Positions 8,028 through 15,727 of a DNA stretch of 37,279 bases are shown here, piece by piece (position 1 is the first letter of the stretch; each line of letters begins with the position of its first letter). This stretch comes from CAYNFH01 sp964396385 (GTDB taxonomy: Bacteria > Armatimonadota > Chthonomonadetes > Chthonomonadales > CAJBBX01), in NCBI GenBank assembly GCA_964396385.1, contig CAYNFH010000035.1, positions 1 through 37,279 of the forward strand. Direction: 5' to 3'. Both the position numbers and the translations under genes were made by a program. The notes beneath the pieces were generated by a model, which was given only the letters and a program-made list of their open reading frames with translations, was not told the DNA's origin and ran no database searches.

Positions 8028-9019
8028 TGGCAAGCAACAAGGCCAAGTTGCTCATCGTGGCCAGTCTGATATTAGTTGGAGGAGGGGCTGTTCTTGCCCT
8101 CTCCCTTCGTCCGCGTGAACGCGCCCTAATGCCTCGCGCCTCGCGCATCGTGCAGATGAGCGGCAGGTTCCCATACTACTGGTGGCTCTCGGATCACGAG
8201 GTGATGCGCTTTCGGGATCCGGCACGCGGCGACTGGACCTTCCTTCGGCTAAACACAAAAACGAAGAAGGAAGAGCCCATCGAACAGCTAACGCGGCTGT
8301 TCGTCCGCTCCGGCGGCAAGCCCGACTCCGTCCAGGTCTCGCCCGATGGAAAGTGGGCTTTGTGGACCGGCGGTACGGGCGGGACCGTCGTCGCGACAAC
8401 GGACGGCAGGCGCCACTTCGACTATCCTCCCGGGAAGCCGAGCGAGAAGCGGTGGATGTGCGAGAGCGTCCGATGGATCGAGCTGCTCCATGAAGACGAC
8501 AAGTCGTTTACGAGCGCAATTCTGCACAACGTGGTCGACGCAAAGGAGAGTGCGAGGAGGTGGCTTCAGCCGCCAATCCCGATCTCTCCACAGTATACCG
8601 ACGTTCCAGGCATGGCGCCGACAACGGACGACCACATCCTGGCCAGCATCTACGTCGGCGGCGCGGGTCATTTCAACCCGGCGGTGATCCTCGCTCTGGA
8701 GCTCGGCCCGCACATAGAGCGAATCGGGAAGTTCACGCTCCAGCCGCCTCGCGGCTGTGACCGCGGGCAGATCGTGTTTGATCCTATCTACGGAAACCTT
8801 GTTTGGGTGCTCCACTACAGGCCCTCGCTGGCGGCACTCACCGGAGCATCTGCCCGTACCGGCCTCTGGGTGACAAACATGCACGGATGGGCGACGCAAG
8901 AGGTGGGAAGCCTCGATTCTACAAGCGAATCGGGTCCATATACGGTGCGATGGTCGCCGGACGGCAGCCGTCTCAGCTTCGTCTATCGCGACTGGCTCTG
9001 GAGCGTCCCCGCGTATTGA
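8027..9019 (+). CDS. Membrane-anchored WD40/TolB-like beta-propeller protein
   Basis: Protein of 330 residues with an N-terminal membrane helix (about 7-27). PD40/WD40-like motifs appear at both ends of the globular part: VQVSPDGKWALW (about residue 103) and VRWSPDGSRLSFVYRDWLW near the C-terminus. These suggest a beta-propeller folded outside the cytoplasm. No catalytic signature is visible. Its ATG shares a base with the TAA of the preceding CRTAC1 gene (TAATG), and the next gene begins two bases after its stop, so translational coupling is likely. It may be a structural or sensing subunit of the same envelope assembly; that role is inferred from context only. Confidence 0.65.
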   Translation: MASNKAKLLIVASLILVGGGAVLALSLRPRERALMPRASRIVQMSGRFPYYWWLSDHEVMRFRDPARGDWTFLRLNTKTKKEEPIEQLTRLFVRSGGKPDSVQVSPDGKWALWTGGTGGTVVATTDGRRHFDYPPGKPSEKRWMCESVRWIELLHEDDKSFTSAILHNVVDAKESARRWLQPPIPISPQYTDVPGMAPTTDDHILASIYVGGAGHFNPAVILALELGPHIERIGKFTLQPPRGCDRGQIVFDPIYGNLVWVLHYRPSLAALTGASARTGLWVTNMHGWATQEVGSLDSTSESGPYTVRWSPDGSRLSFVYRDWLWSVPAY

Positions 9020-9021
9020 AT

Positions 9022-10179
9022 ATGAACCGCGAAGTCGTTGCCGCACGCCATCGCCGGTTCCGCTCCGGCAAAGAGATCGGCATCGGTCTGCTTCTCCTCA
9101 CCGTCATCGTCGCCGTTGCGTGGGCGTGGATAGGTGGCGGCGACCCTGCCCGGGAGCACGTCGAGGCCGGGCGCGCACTGATCCAGGCCAACCGAGGCCC
9201 GGAGGCGGAACAGGAGTGGAAGCAGGCCGCGCGCCTCAATCCCAACAACGCGGCGGCCTGGGAGCTGCTCGCAAGGTACTACACGCAACATGATGACGCT
9301 ACGGCCGCGGTAGAGCCTCTGCGCCATCTCGCGCAGCTTCGGCCGGACACTCCACACGTCTTCAATATGCTTGCGGAAGCCGCCTTCAGGGCGGACGACC
9401 CTCTGGCCCTTAAGCGGCAGGCGGAATCCGCCCTGCAGCGAAACCCAAACGACGTAGCCGCGCTATCCATCGCGGCGAAGATGCTGACAAAGGGAGATGA
9501 CGAGAGCAGACGGCTCTCCAATCTGCGCAGGCTCGTAGCCTTGCGCCCGGATGACACGGACTTTCAGGCGCTGCTGGCGCGTGCGCTGACCTCCGCCCAC
9601 CTCTATGAGGAGGCCGCTCCCCTCATCGAGCGGATGCTCCGGTCTAATCCAAACAACGCGGAGCCATATAGTCTGCGCGGCAGGAGATGGCTGGACACCG
9701 GAACCACGCGTGAGGAGTACTCCCGGTCTGAGGCCGACTTCCAGAAGGCGCTCACGCTCAACCCCCAGGGACCCATGCCCCACCTTTACCTGGGCAAGCT
9801 CTACGTCCGGATGGGTGATCCAGCCCGGGCCATCGATCATCTGGAACTGGCAGAGCGCGCCATGCCGGACCGTCCCGAGGTGTACTACGTGCTCGCCGCC
9901 GCCTTCACCCAGGCGAAGCAGCCGGACAAGGCTGCGGCGGCCAGAGCCCGCTTCGCCGCTCTGCGGCAGCAGGAAGACCTCATGTCCTCCCTCACGGCGC
10001 GGTGCACGGCGGACCCCAACAGCTTTGAGGACCACCTGCGGATGGGCCTCGCCTGCCTCCGCAAAGGCGACCTCGATAAGGCGGACTTCTATCTCAACCG
10101 CGCCGAGGCCCTGCGGCCCTCCGACCCGCGGCCCAAGGACGCCTTGAAGCAGCTCGCCACAGCGGACTCCCGGCAATGA
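9022..10179 (+). CDS. Membrane-anchored TPR protein
   Basis: Protein of 385 residues with a basic N-terminus and a membrane helix at about residues 18-36. Tetratricopeptide repeats then run nearly to the C-terminus; motifs such as PNNAAAWELLARYY, PQGPMPHLYLGKLYVRMGDPARAIDHLELA and RPEVYYVLAAAF are typical. TPR arrays bind partner proteins, so this is probably the scaffold of the surrounding cluster. The ATG lies two bases after the stop of the beta-propeller gene, and its own TGA overlaps the next ATG (ATGA). CRTAC1 and TPR proteins are often neighbours or fused in other bacteria, which supports a physical link. Confidence 0.85.
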   Translation: MNREVVAARHRRFRSGKEIGIGLLLLTVIVAVAWAWIGGGDPAREHVEAGRALIQANRGPEAEQEWKQAARLNPNNAAAWELLARYYTQHDDATAAVEPLRHLAQLRPDTPHVFNMLAEAAFRADDPLALKRQAESALQRNPNDVAALSIAAKMLTKGDDESRRLSNLRRLVALRPDDTDFQALLARALTSAHLYEEAAPLIERMLRSNPNNAEPYSLRGRRWLDTGTTREEYSRSEADFQKALTLNPQGPMPHLYLGKLYVRMGDPARAIDHLELAERAMPDRPEVYYVLAAAFTQAKQPDKAAAARARFAALRQQEDLMSSLTARCTADPNSFEDHLRMGLACLRKGDLDKADFYLNRAEALRPSDPRPKDALKQLATADSRQ

Positions 10180-11975
10180 TTCGCCGCGTCGCCGCGTCGC
10201 CGCGTCGCCGCGTCATTATATGGATCGCGGCGGGCCTGCTAAGCCTCCTCCCCGGCTGCCGCCCCTCATCGGCCGGCGAGGTGCTCCGCCCCCAATCACG
10301 GTCGTCCTCCCTCATCCGCCCGCTGTTTGAGAACGTGGCCGATAAGGCAGGCATCCGTTTTGCTCACACCAGCGGGGCGAAGGGCAAGTTCTACTTCATT
10401 GAGAACACGCCCGCTGGCTGCGCCTTCCTCGACTATGACAACGACGGCTACCCGGATGTCCTGCTGGTGCAGTCCGGCTCATCGGACGCCGCTGCCTCCC
10501 CCAAAGTTGGGGGCCGGGGGGCCGCACAGGTCCATGACCGCCCGCACTGCGCGCTCTACCATAACAACGGCGACGGCACGTTCAAGGACGTGACCGCCGG
10601 CAGCGGCCTGGATCGGGACCTGGGTTACGGACAGGGCGTCGCCGTCGGCGATTACGACAACGACGGCTACGACGACGTGCTCATCACCAGCTACGGCGGT
10701 CTGCACCTCCTGCACAACGAGCACGGCACGGGCAAGTTCCGCGACGTCACCGCGACGGTGGGTCTCGACCGGCCGCAAGACAGGGGCTATGCCACGAGCG
10801 CGGCATTTGGGGACTACGATAACGATGGCCGCCTGGACCTGTACGTCTGTCACTACTGCAACTGGTCCCAGAAGCTCGATAAGCCGTGTCACGACTCGGA
10901 CCGCCGCCGCGAATACTGCACGCCCCAGATCTACGAACCGGAGAGCCACCGGCTCTACCACAATGATGGCGACCACTTCACCGATGTCACCCACAAGGCC
11001 GGGATCGACCGGGCGGCGGGACGCGGGTTAGGAGTGGCCTTCCTGGACTACAACGGCGACGGCAGGCAGGACATCTTTGTAGCCAACGACTTGACGCCCA
11101 ACATGCTGTGGCGCAACAACGGCGACGGCACGTTCACCAACGTCGCCCTGGAGGCTGGCTGTGCCTACGACGGCTCCGGCGCGCTCCTCGCGGGGATGGG
11201 CATCGGCGTCGCGGATTATGACCACTCCGGGCAGGAGAGCCTCTTTGTAGGAAACTTCTCCGATAAGCCGAATACGCTCTACAAGAACACGGGCGCCGGC
11301 TTCTTTCGGGATGAGAGCATCTCGTCTGGCTTGGCCGCGCCTCACATGAAGTTCCTGACCTTCGGCTGCGAGTTCATGGACTACGACGCCGACGGGTGGC
11401 CGGATCTCATTGTGGCGAACGGCCACGTCCAGGTCAACGCCGACTATCGGATGGAGCACATCACCTACAAAGAGCGTAAGCAGCTCTTCCACAACCAGCA
11501 TAGCGGGACCTTCACGGAGGTAACGGACCCCGCGCTTCTTGGCGATCTGAGCGTTCCTACGGTCGGAAGAGGGCTCGCGGTGGGCGACTATGACAACGAC
11601 GGCAGGCTGGACGTGCTGATAAACAACCAGAACGGTCCGGCCCAGCTATTGCGCAATCTGGACGCAAACGGCAACCACTGGGTGTCGTTTCTGCCGGTCG
11701 GCACACGCTCCAACCGCGATGGTCGGCACGCCCGCTTCACGCTCGTAGCGGGAGGAGTACGGCAGACGGCGGTCGCGCGCGCGGGGTCCAGCTATCTCTC
11801 ACATAGTGACCGTCGGGTGTACTTCGGCTTGGGGCCTGATACGCGCGCGCCGGAGGCGGAGGTCCGCTGGCCCAGCGGAACACTGGACAAGCTGAAGAAC
11901 GTGTCGGCGGATGCCATCTACTTGGTCACCGAAGGACGAGGCATCACGGGAAAGCTTCGGAGTTTCAGGCGTTAG
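10176..11975 (+). CDS. Putative CRTAC1-type lipoprotein (FG-GAP/VCBS repeats, ASPIC/UnbV C-terminus)
   Basis: Protein of 599 residues, paralogous to the CRTAC1 protein two genes upstream. The N-terminus is Arg-rich with a hydrophobic core and a lipobox-like LLPGC at about residues 22-26, predicting a lipid-anchored exported protein. Calcium-binding Asp loops occur near residues 86, 159, 213, 291, 347, 402 and 471. ASPIC/UnbV covers about 502-592 (NRDGRHAR and SYLSHSDRRVYFGLG). A Cys cluster near residues 225-250 (CHYCNW, PCHD, YCTP) matches the Cys-containing loop of the family. The ATG overlaps the previous TGA. Codons 3-13 consist of four exact 8-base repeats, which could slip and switch the frame. 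Confidence 0.87.
   Translation: MIRRVAASPRRRVIIWIAAGLLSLLPGCRPSSAGEVLRPQSRSSSLIRPLFENVADKAGIRFAHTSGAKGKFYFIENTPAGCAFLDYDNDGYPDVLLVQSGSSDAAASPKVGGRGAAQVHDRPHCALYHNNGDGTFKDVTAGSGLDRDLGYGQGVAVGDYDNDGYDDVLITSYGGLHLLHNEHGTGKFRDVTATVGLDRPQDRGYATSAAFGDYDNDGRLDLYVCHYCNWSQKLDKPCHDSDRRREYCTPQIYEPESHRLYHNDGDHFTDVTHKAGIDRAAGRGLGVAFLDYNGDGRQDIFVANDLTPNMLWRNNGDGTFTNVALEAGCAYDGSGALLAGMGIGVADYDHSGQESLFVGNFSDKPNTLYKNTGAGFFRDESISSGLAAPHMKFLTFGCEFMDYDADGWPDLIVANGHVQVNADYRMEHITYKERKQLFHNQHSGTFTEVTDPALLGDLSVPTVGRGLAVGDYDNDGRLDVLINNQNGPAQLLRNLDANGNHWVSFLPVGTRSNRDGRHARFTLVAGGVRQTAVARAGSSYLSHSDRRVYFGLGPDTRAPEAEVRWPSGTLDKLKNVSADAIYLVTEGRGITGKLRSFRR
10181..10212 (+). repeat. Four tandem copies of an 8-base repeat at the 5' end of the CRTAC1 lipoprotein gene
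   Basis: TCGCCGCG is repeated four times without mismatch, beginning five bases after the A of the start codon. Loss or gain of one unit would shift the reading frame. Confidence 0.85.
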
Positions 11976-12018
11976 TATGCAACGGTAGAGATCATTCTTT
12001 GACGAGGGAGGCCGAACG

Positions 12019-12279
12019 ATGAAACACCAGATTCATCCCGCATTTGCAGCACTTGTCATTATCTGTGTCGTGGCGGCTATTGCTTTCATCTACTACAAGG
12101 CAGAAGAGGACAAACCGATCCCGGACCGCGTCGGGGGCCGGATTGCCCTGACGGAGATGATGAAGGCCGGCAAAATGCCGCCGGGAATGAAGGCCGGCAA
12201 GAAGGCGGGTCCGGCAGCTAAGGGATCTGAGAAGCCGCCGGAGAAGCCGGCCGAAAAGGCAGGCGACAATCCCGATTGA
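12019..12279 (+). CDS. Small single-span membrane protein with a Lys/Pro-rich tail
   Basis: Protein of 86 residues: one membrane helix (about 8-25) followed by an acidic turn, a segment EMMKAGKMPPGMKAGKKAG, and a low-complexity Lys/Pro/Glu/Ala tail. The ATG follows GGGAGG by seven bases. The K-A-G-K-x-P-x-G-M motif resembles the tail of the 124-residue membrane protein that opens the cluster. The low-complexity tail could contact wall polymers or a partner protein, which is speculation. A hairpin with a short T-run lies just downstream (12288-12314). Confidence 0.6.
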   Translation: MKHQIHPAFAALVIICVVAAIAFIYYKAEEDKPIPDRVGGRIALTEMMKAGKMPPGMKAGKKAGPAAKGSEKPPEKPAEKAGDNPD

Positions 12280-12287
12280 CGGACGGG

Positions 12288-12314
12288 GGCGGGTGCGAAG
12301 TGTTCGCGCCCGCC
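12288..12314 (+). terminator. Rho-independent-like terminator or attenuator
   Basis: GGCGGG-T-GCGAA pairs with TTCGC-G-CCCGCC around a 3-base loop, followed by TTTCC. It lies between the small membrane protein and the DUF362 gene, so readthrough may set the ratio of the two. Confidence 0.55.
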
Positions 12315-12356
12315 TTTCCAGTTTTCACCACCCGTACCCGGCCAAGGAGATAGAAG

Positions 12357-13505
12357 ATGAAGCTGCCAGAACCTCGGTCGATCGTTCTCACGCGGCGAGA
12401 GGCCATCGCCGCCCTCGCGGCGATGGCGATGCCGGTCACCTGCGCCGCGGATACGCGTGATTCCGCGGCGCCCTATGCGCTGCCCGGCCGCTACCGCAGC
12501 CGGGTGGTGCAGGTGACGCATCCCGGCTCCGTGGTGGACGGCGCCGTGCAGCGGGACGCCGTGCGCGGGATGATGGAGCGTGGGATGCGCGCGCTGACGG
12601 GAGCCCCGGACGAAGCAGCGGCGTGGAAGCGGTTCTTCAAGCCGGGGGACGTGGTGGGCGTCAAGGTGGCGCCGGTGGGCTATCCGCACGCCATCAGCCA
12701 GCCGGAGACGCTGCTGGAGGTGTTCCGCTGCCTCAACCTCGCCGGCATCCCCAACACGGACATCGTCCTGTTCAACCGCTACGAGGAGGAGATACTCCAG
12801 TGCGGTTACGACAAGATCCTGCCCATGGGCGTGAAGTGGGCGGCGCCGTCCTTCCGGGCGGAAGGTACGCAGACGGGTTTGGAGGGCTATGACCCGACTG
12901 CCTACGTCGAGATGGAACGGGTGATGCCGAGTGTCGACCCGAAGGACCCCGTCAACCACCGCTCGCACCTGTCCATGGTAGCTAGTCGCCAGGTGACTAA
13001 GATTGTGAACGTCTGCGCGCTCAAGGACCACGCCTCCGCCGGCCTCACCATGGCCCTCAAGAATATGTCCCACGGCTTCGTCAACAACGTCTGCCGGAGT
13101 CACGCGGACCACGAGACCAACTGGTGCGACACGTTCATCCCCACGGTTGTAGCCATGCCCAGGATCCGGCAGAAGGTAGTGCTGCACATCTGCGACGGCC
13201 TGGTGGGCTGCTTTGACGGTGGGCCGGGCGTCTGGAATCCGCACTTCCGTACGTGGGAGTACCGGTCCCTCTTCTTTGGCACCGATCCCGTGGCGATGGA
13301 CCGCGTGGGCTGGTCCATTCTGGACGCCAAACGGGCGGCGGAGGGGCTTCCGCTGCTAGCGCAGACGGGGATGGCCGCGACGAACCCGGGGCACGAGCAG
13401 TTCGACCGGCGCCAGCCGGAGCACGTGCTGCTGGCAGGCCAGGCCGGTCTGGGAGAGGCGGACCTGAAACGGATTGACTGGCGGAGACTGACGCTGAACG
13501 CGTAG
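12357..13505 (+). CDS. DUF362 domain protein with a Tat-like leader
   Basis: Protein of 382 residues. The N-terminus LTRREAIAALAAMAMPVTCA has twin Arg (13-14) and a hydrophobic stretch, resembling a Tat signal, so export of a folded protein is likely. The body matches DUF362: FKPGDVVGVKV, a central VNVCALKDHASAGLTMALKNMSHGF, and FFGTDPVAMDRVGW near the end. Some family members bind an iron-sulfur cluster; no ferredoxin-type four-Cys motif is visible here, so cofactor and reaction are unknown. ATG follows an AAGGAG-like site by nine bases. It closes the cluster of exported proteins and is followed by a hairpin (13517-13546) shared with the convergent subtilisin gene. Confidence 0.82.
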   Translation: MKLPEPRSIVLTRREAIAALAAMAMPVTCAADTRDSAAPYALPGRYRSRVVQVTHPGSVVDGAVQRDAVRGMMERGMRALTGAPDEAAAWKRFFKPGDVVGVKVAPVGYPHAISQPETLLEVFRCLNLAGIPNTDIVLFNRYEEEILQCGYDKILPMGVKWAAPSFRAEGTQTGLEGYDPTAYVEMERVMPSVDPKDPVNHRSHLSMVASRQVTKIVNVCALKDHASAGLTMALKNMSHGFVNNVCRSHADHETNWCDTFIPTVVAMPRIRQKVVLHICDGLVGCFDGGPGVWNPHFRTWEYRSLFFGTDPVAMDRVGWSILDAKRAAEGLPLLAQTGMAATNPGHEQFDRRQPEHVLLAGQAGLGEADLKRIDWRRLTLNA

Positions 13506-13516
13506 CAGAATTAGAA

Positions 13517-13546
13517 GGCGGGGCAGCCACGTCTGGCCACCCCGCC
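13517..13546. terminator. Bidirectional terminator hairpin
   Basis: GGCGGGG and CCCCGCC close an interrupted stem whose inner part GCCA/TGGC also pairs. It lies 12 bases after the DUF362 stop, between convergent genes. Confidence 0.6.
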
Positions 13547-13628
13547 CCTGATTGCGCCGTGTCTACTGTTCTCGGTGGCCCATCGTGGAGCCCGGACCAC
13601 GCGTCATTGCGCGGCGCATCAGAACGGC

Positions 13629-13710
13629 TGGAACAATGGAGTGTTGGAGTGATGGAGTAGTGCGGCCGGATTCCGGATCCGGGACATTACTCCAACACTC
13701 CATTGCTCCA
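13629..13710. repeat. Inverted repeat of a dispersed-repeat type
   Basis: A 22-base left arm (13629-13650) and right arm (13689-13710) are complementary with one mismatch, including a perfect 16-bp core (13635-13650 with 13689-13704). The loop holds a smaller GGATCC-centred palindrome. It lies between convergent genes and looks like a small dispersed palindromic element. Confidence 0.65.
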
Positions 13711-13721
13711 TAACTCCTTCC

Positions 13722-15560
13722 TCATTCCCCATTGATCGCCGTCGTGGAGAGGTCCGCGATTGAGTTGACGCCCCAGATGGCATTCACGCCCCAGATAGCG
13801 TTCACGCCCCATATCGCGTTCACTCCCCAGATAGCGTTCACACCCCAGATGGCATTGACGCCCCAGATGGCGTTGACGCCCCAGATGGCATTCACGCCCC
13901 AAATGGCGTTTACTCCCCAGATGGCGTTCACGCCCCATATGGCGTTGAGGTTCTGGAGGTTGGTGCCCCAGATGGCGTTCACTCCCCAGATCGCGTTCAC
14001 ACCCCAGATGGCATTGTCCATCACGATGGAGACATTGCCCTGGCTGTCCGTGGTCACGGTGGGGCTCATCGCCGCCTGGCTGGGGGTCACGGTGGAGGCG
14101 AGCGCCGCAGGGACGTTGACGTAGCCGGCCCCAAAGGTGGCCGGATCGGTCTGCCCGTTGGGGAACGCCCACTTGTCGGCCGAGAACATCAGCCGGGCCT
14201 TGAGGGTGTCCGGGGACAGGGTGGGATCCGCCTGGAGCATCAGCGCCGCCGCGCCGCTTACCACCGGGGCCGCCATCGACGTGCCGGAGAGCCGGAAATA
14301 GAAGTTGGAGTCGACTCCGGCATTGGTGTAGCAGTAGCTGGAAAGCGGGATCTGGTTGGTGCCGCCCGCTGCGTTGGCGAGGGTGCTGTTCTTGGCCTCG
14401 ATTGAGATCACGTGGTTGCCGGGAGCGACGATGTCCGGCTTCAGCACGTGGTCGTAGAGCGTGGGGCCGCGGCTGGAGTAGGTGGCGATGGTGTCATGCG
14501 ACCGGATCCCGTCCGTGCTCTTCATTGCGCCGACGGTGATGACGTACGGATCGTTGCCGGGCGAGAGGATGGAGCCGTAGGCGGCGCCAAAGCCCTCATT
14601 GCTCATGCCCGGCGTGGCCGTGTCGTTGTACCGGCCGGCGTTGCCGGCGGCGCACACCACGAAGATGCCGGCCTTCCAGGCCTGCTCCAGCGCCTGGCAG
14701 AGCGGGTCGGTCTTGTAGCTCTCCGCGGGCACGTGCCCCATGGAGAAGTTGAGGACCCGGATGTTGTAGGTGTCCTTGTTCTGGATGACCCACTGGATTC
14801 CGGCCAGCACCGTGCTCACGTCGCTGTTGCCGTTGGCATCCAGCACCTTCGCGCTCACGACGCTCGCAGCCCTCGCGATGCCATAGAAGGTCCGGAAGTA
14901 CTGGGACCCGGTGGAGGAGGCGCCGTTGCCCGCGATAATCCCGGCGACGTGTGTGCCGTGGCCGCAGAAGTCATGCGGGTCACTGTCTCCGGCCACAAAG
15001 CTCTGCACGGCCACGATGCGCGTGCCGGTGTCGCCCGCCAGGTCCTTGGCGGGCTTGACGCCGCTGTCTACCAGGGCCACGGTCACGCCGGCCCCGGTGA
15101 GGCCGTACTGCGTGAATGCCGTTCCGGCCAGGCTGCTCCCTACGGTGAACTCATCGCACTTCTTCACGCGGATGTCCGTGGAGAGGTGCTGAACCCAGGG
15201 AAGGCCGGCCAGCCGCTCCAGGTTCCTGGCAGGCAGGCGGAGCGCCGCGGACTGGAGGAGCGGCAGATGGCGGTAGACATCCGCGCCAAGCGATCTGAGC
15301 GCGGCTTCGCGGGCCGCGGTGAGCCCGCCTTCAAACTTGACAATAACCTGGACGCTGCCGGTCTGTTGCTTCCCTGCGGCCTGGCAGAGCAGCCGGTCGC
15401 CCTTCTGGGAGAGAGTAGTCGCACCCGTCCTGGGGCACGCTAGCAAAACGAGAATTGACGCTGCCACAACGGCCAGCGCCTTCTGCGGGGACACCACGGA
15501 TTTGGCGGTTCGGCGGTTGCACGGTCGGTCTGACCGCGGTTGGACACTCATGGCCCACAT
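13722..15560 (-). CDS. Secreted subtilisin-like (S8) serine protease with a C-terminal N-A-I-W-G-x repeat array
   Basis: Protein of 612 residues. A signal or membrane segment spans about 27-42. An I9-like propeptide follows (about 68-130). The S8 catalytic domain has Asp165 (VALVDSGV), His201 (HGTHVAGI), oxyanion Asn307 (AAGNAG) and Ser428 (SGTSMAAP). Residues about 516-597 hold 13 copies of a hexapeptide N-A-I-W-G-(V/T), interrupted once by NLQNL, with synonymous variation between units at DNA level. The short Thr/Ala-rich tail ends NGE. AAAGGAG seven bases before ATG supports the start. All catalytic residues are present, so an active extracellular protease is expected. The repeat may form a Trp-lined binding or anchoring surface. 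Two CRP-like sites lie upstream of its probable promoter. Confidence 0.9.
   Translation of the reverse strand: MWAMSVQPRSDRPCNRRTAKSVVSPQKALAVVAASILVLLACPRTGATTLSQKGDRLLCQAAGKQQTGSVQVIVKFEGGLTAAREAALRSLGADVYRHLPLLQSAALRLPARNLERLAGLPWVQHLSTDIRVKKCDEFTVGSSLAGTAFTQYGLTGAGVTVALVDSGVKPAKDLAGDTGTRIVAVQSFVAGDSDPHDFCGHGTHVAGIIAGNGASSTGSQYFRTFYGIARAASVVSAKVLDANGNSDVSTVLAGIQWVIQNKDTYNIRVLNFSMGHVPAESYKTDPLCQALEQAWKAGIFVVCAAGNAGRYNDTATPGMSNEGFGAAYGSILSPGNDPYVITVGAMKSTDGIRSHDTIATYSSRGPTLYDHVLKPDIVAPGNHVISIEAKNSTLANAAGGTNQIPLSSYCYTNAGVDSNFYFRLSGTSMAAPVVSGAAALMLQADPTLSPDTLKARLMFSADKWAFPNGQTDPATFGAGYVNVPAALASTVTPSQAAMSPTVTTDSQGNVSIVMDNAIWGVNAIWGVNAIWGTNLQNLNAIWGVNAIWGVNAIWGVNAIWGVNAIWGVNAIWGVNAIWGVNAIWGVNAIWGVNAIWGVNSIADLSTTAINGE
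13767..14020 (-). repeat. Tandem 18-base repeat array encoding N-A-I-W-G-x
   Basis: Thirteen 18-base units (ten contiguous, then a 15-base spacer, then three) are in frame within the subtilisin gene. Units differ at third codon positions (GCC/GCG/GCT-type changes) while the peptide is almost invariant, which indicates selection on the protein repeat. Confidence 0.9.
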
Positions 15561-15626
15561 GGTCCCTCTCCTTTAGAGCCCATACAGCTTGCAGAATTAC
15601 AGCAATCAACCTTTCGGCACCCCGGC

Positions 15627-15655
15627 AGTATACGCGCTTTGCGGGGCCGTGTCTG
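15627..15655 (-). promoter_or_regulatory. Probable subtilisin promoter
   Basis: On the minus strand TATACT (15632-15627) has a CAGACA at the -35 position with 17-base spacing. The -35 is poor, as is typical of activator-dependent promoters. Transcription would start near 15620, 60 bases before the subtilisin ATG. Confidence 0.5.
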
Positions 15656-15669
15656 TGATCGTGATCACA
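15654..15669. promoter_or_regulatory. CRP/FNR-family operator 1
   Basis: TGTGATCGTGATCACA is a perfect 16-bp palindrome and fits TGTGA-n6-TCACA exactly. Its centre (15661.5) falls at -41.5 relative to the inferred subtilisin start, the class II activator position. Confidence 0.75.
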
Positions 15670-15675
15670 CTTTTC

Positions 15676-15691
15676 TGTGATTCTGATCACA
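15676..15691. promoter_or_regulatory. CRP/FNR-family operator 2
   Basis: TGTGATTCTGATCACA again fits TGTGA-n6-TCACA. Its centre is 22 bp from operator 1, about two helical turns, so two dimers would sit on the same DNA face. Confidence 0.75.
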
Positions 15692-15727
15692 CTTTGGGAC
15701 CTTATTTCGGAGCTGTGCAGCGCCTAT

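Noticed and set aside
13767..14020. Regular 18-base repeats considered as a CRISPR array
   Set aside because: Units abut without unique spacers, are in frame with a protease, and lack cas genes nearby.
13732..14124. Plus-strand open frame with repeated A-F-T-P-Q units opposite the subtilisin repeats
   Set aside because: It is the antisense reading of the N-A-I-W-G array. Third-position variation fits the minus-strand frame, and there is no ribosome binding site.
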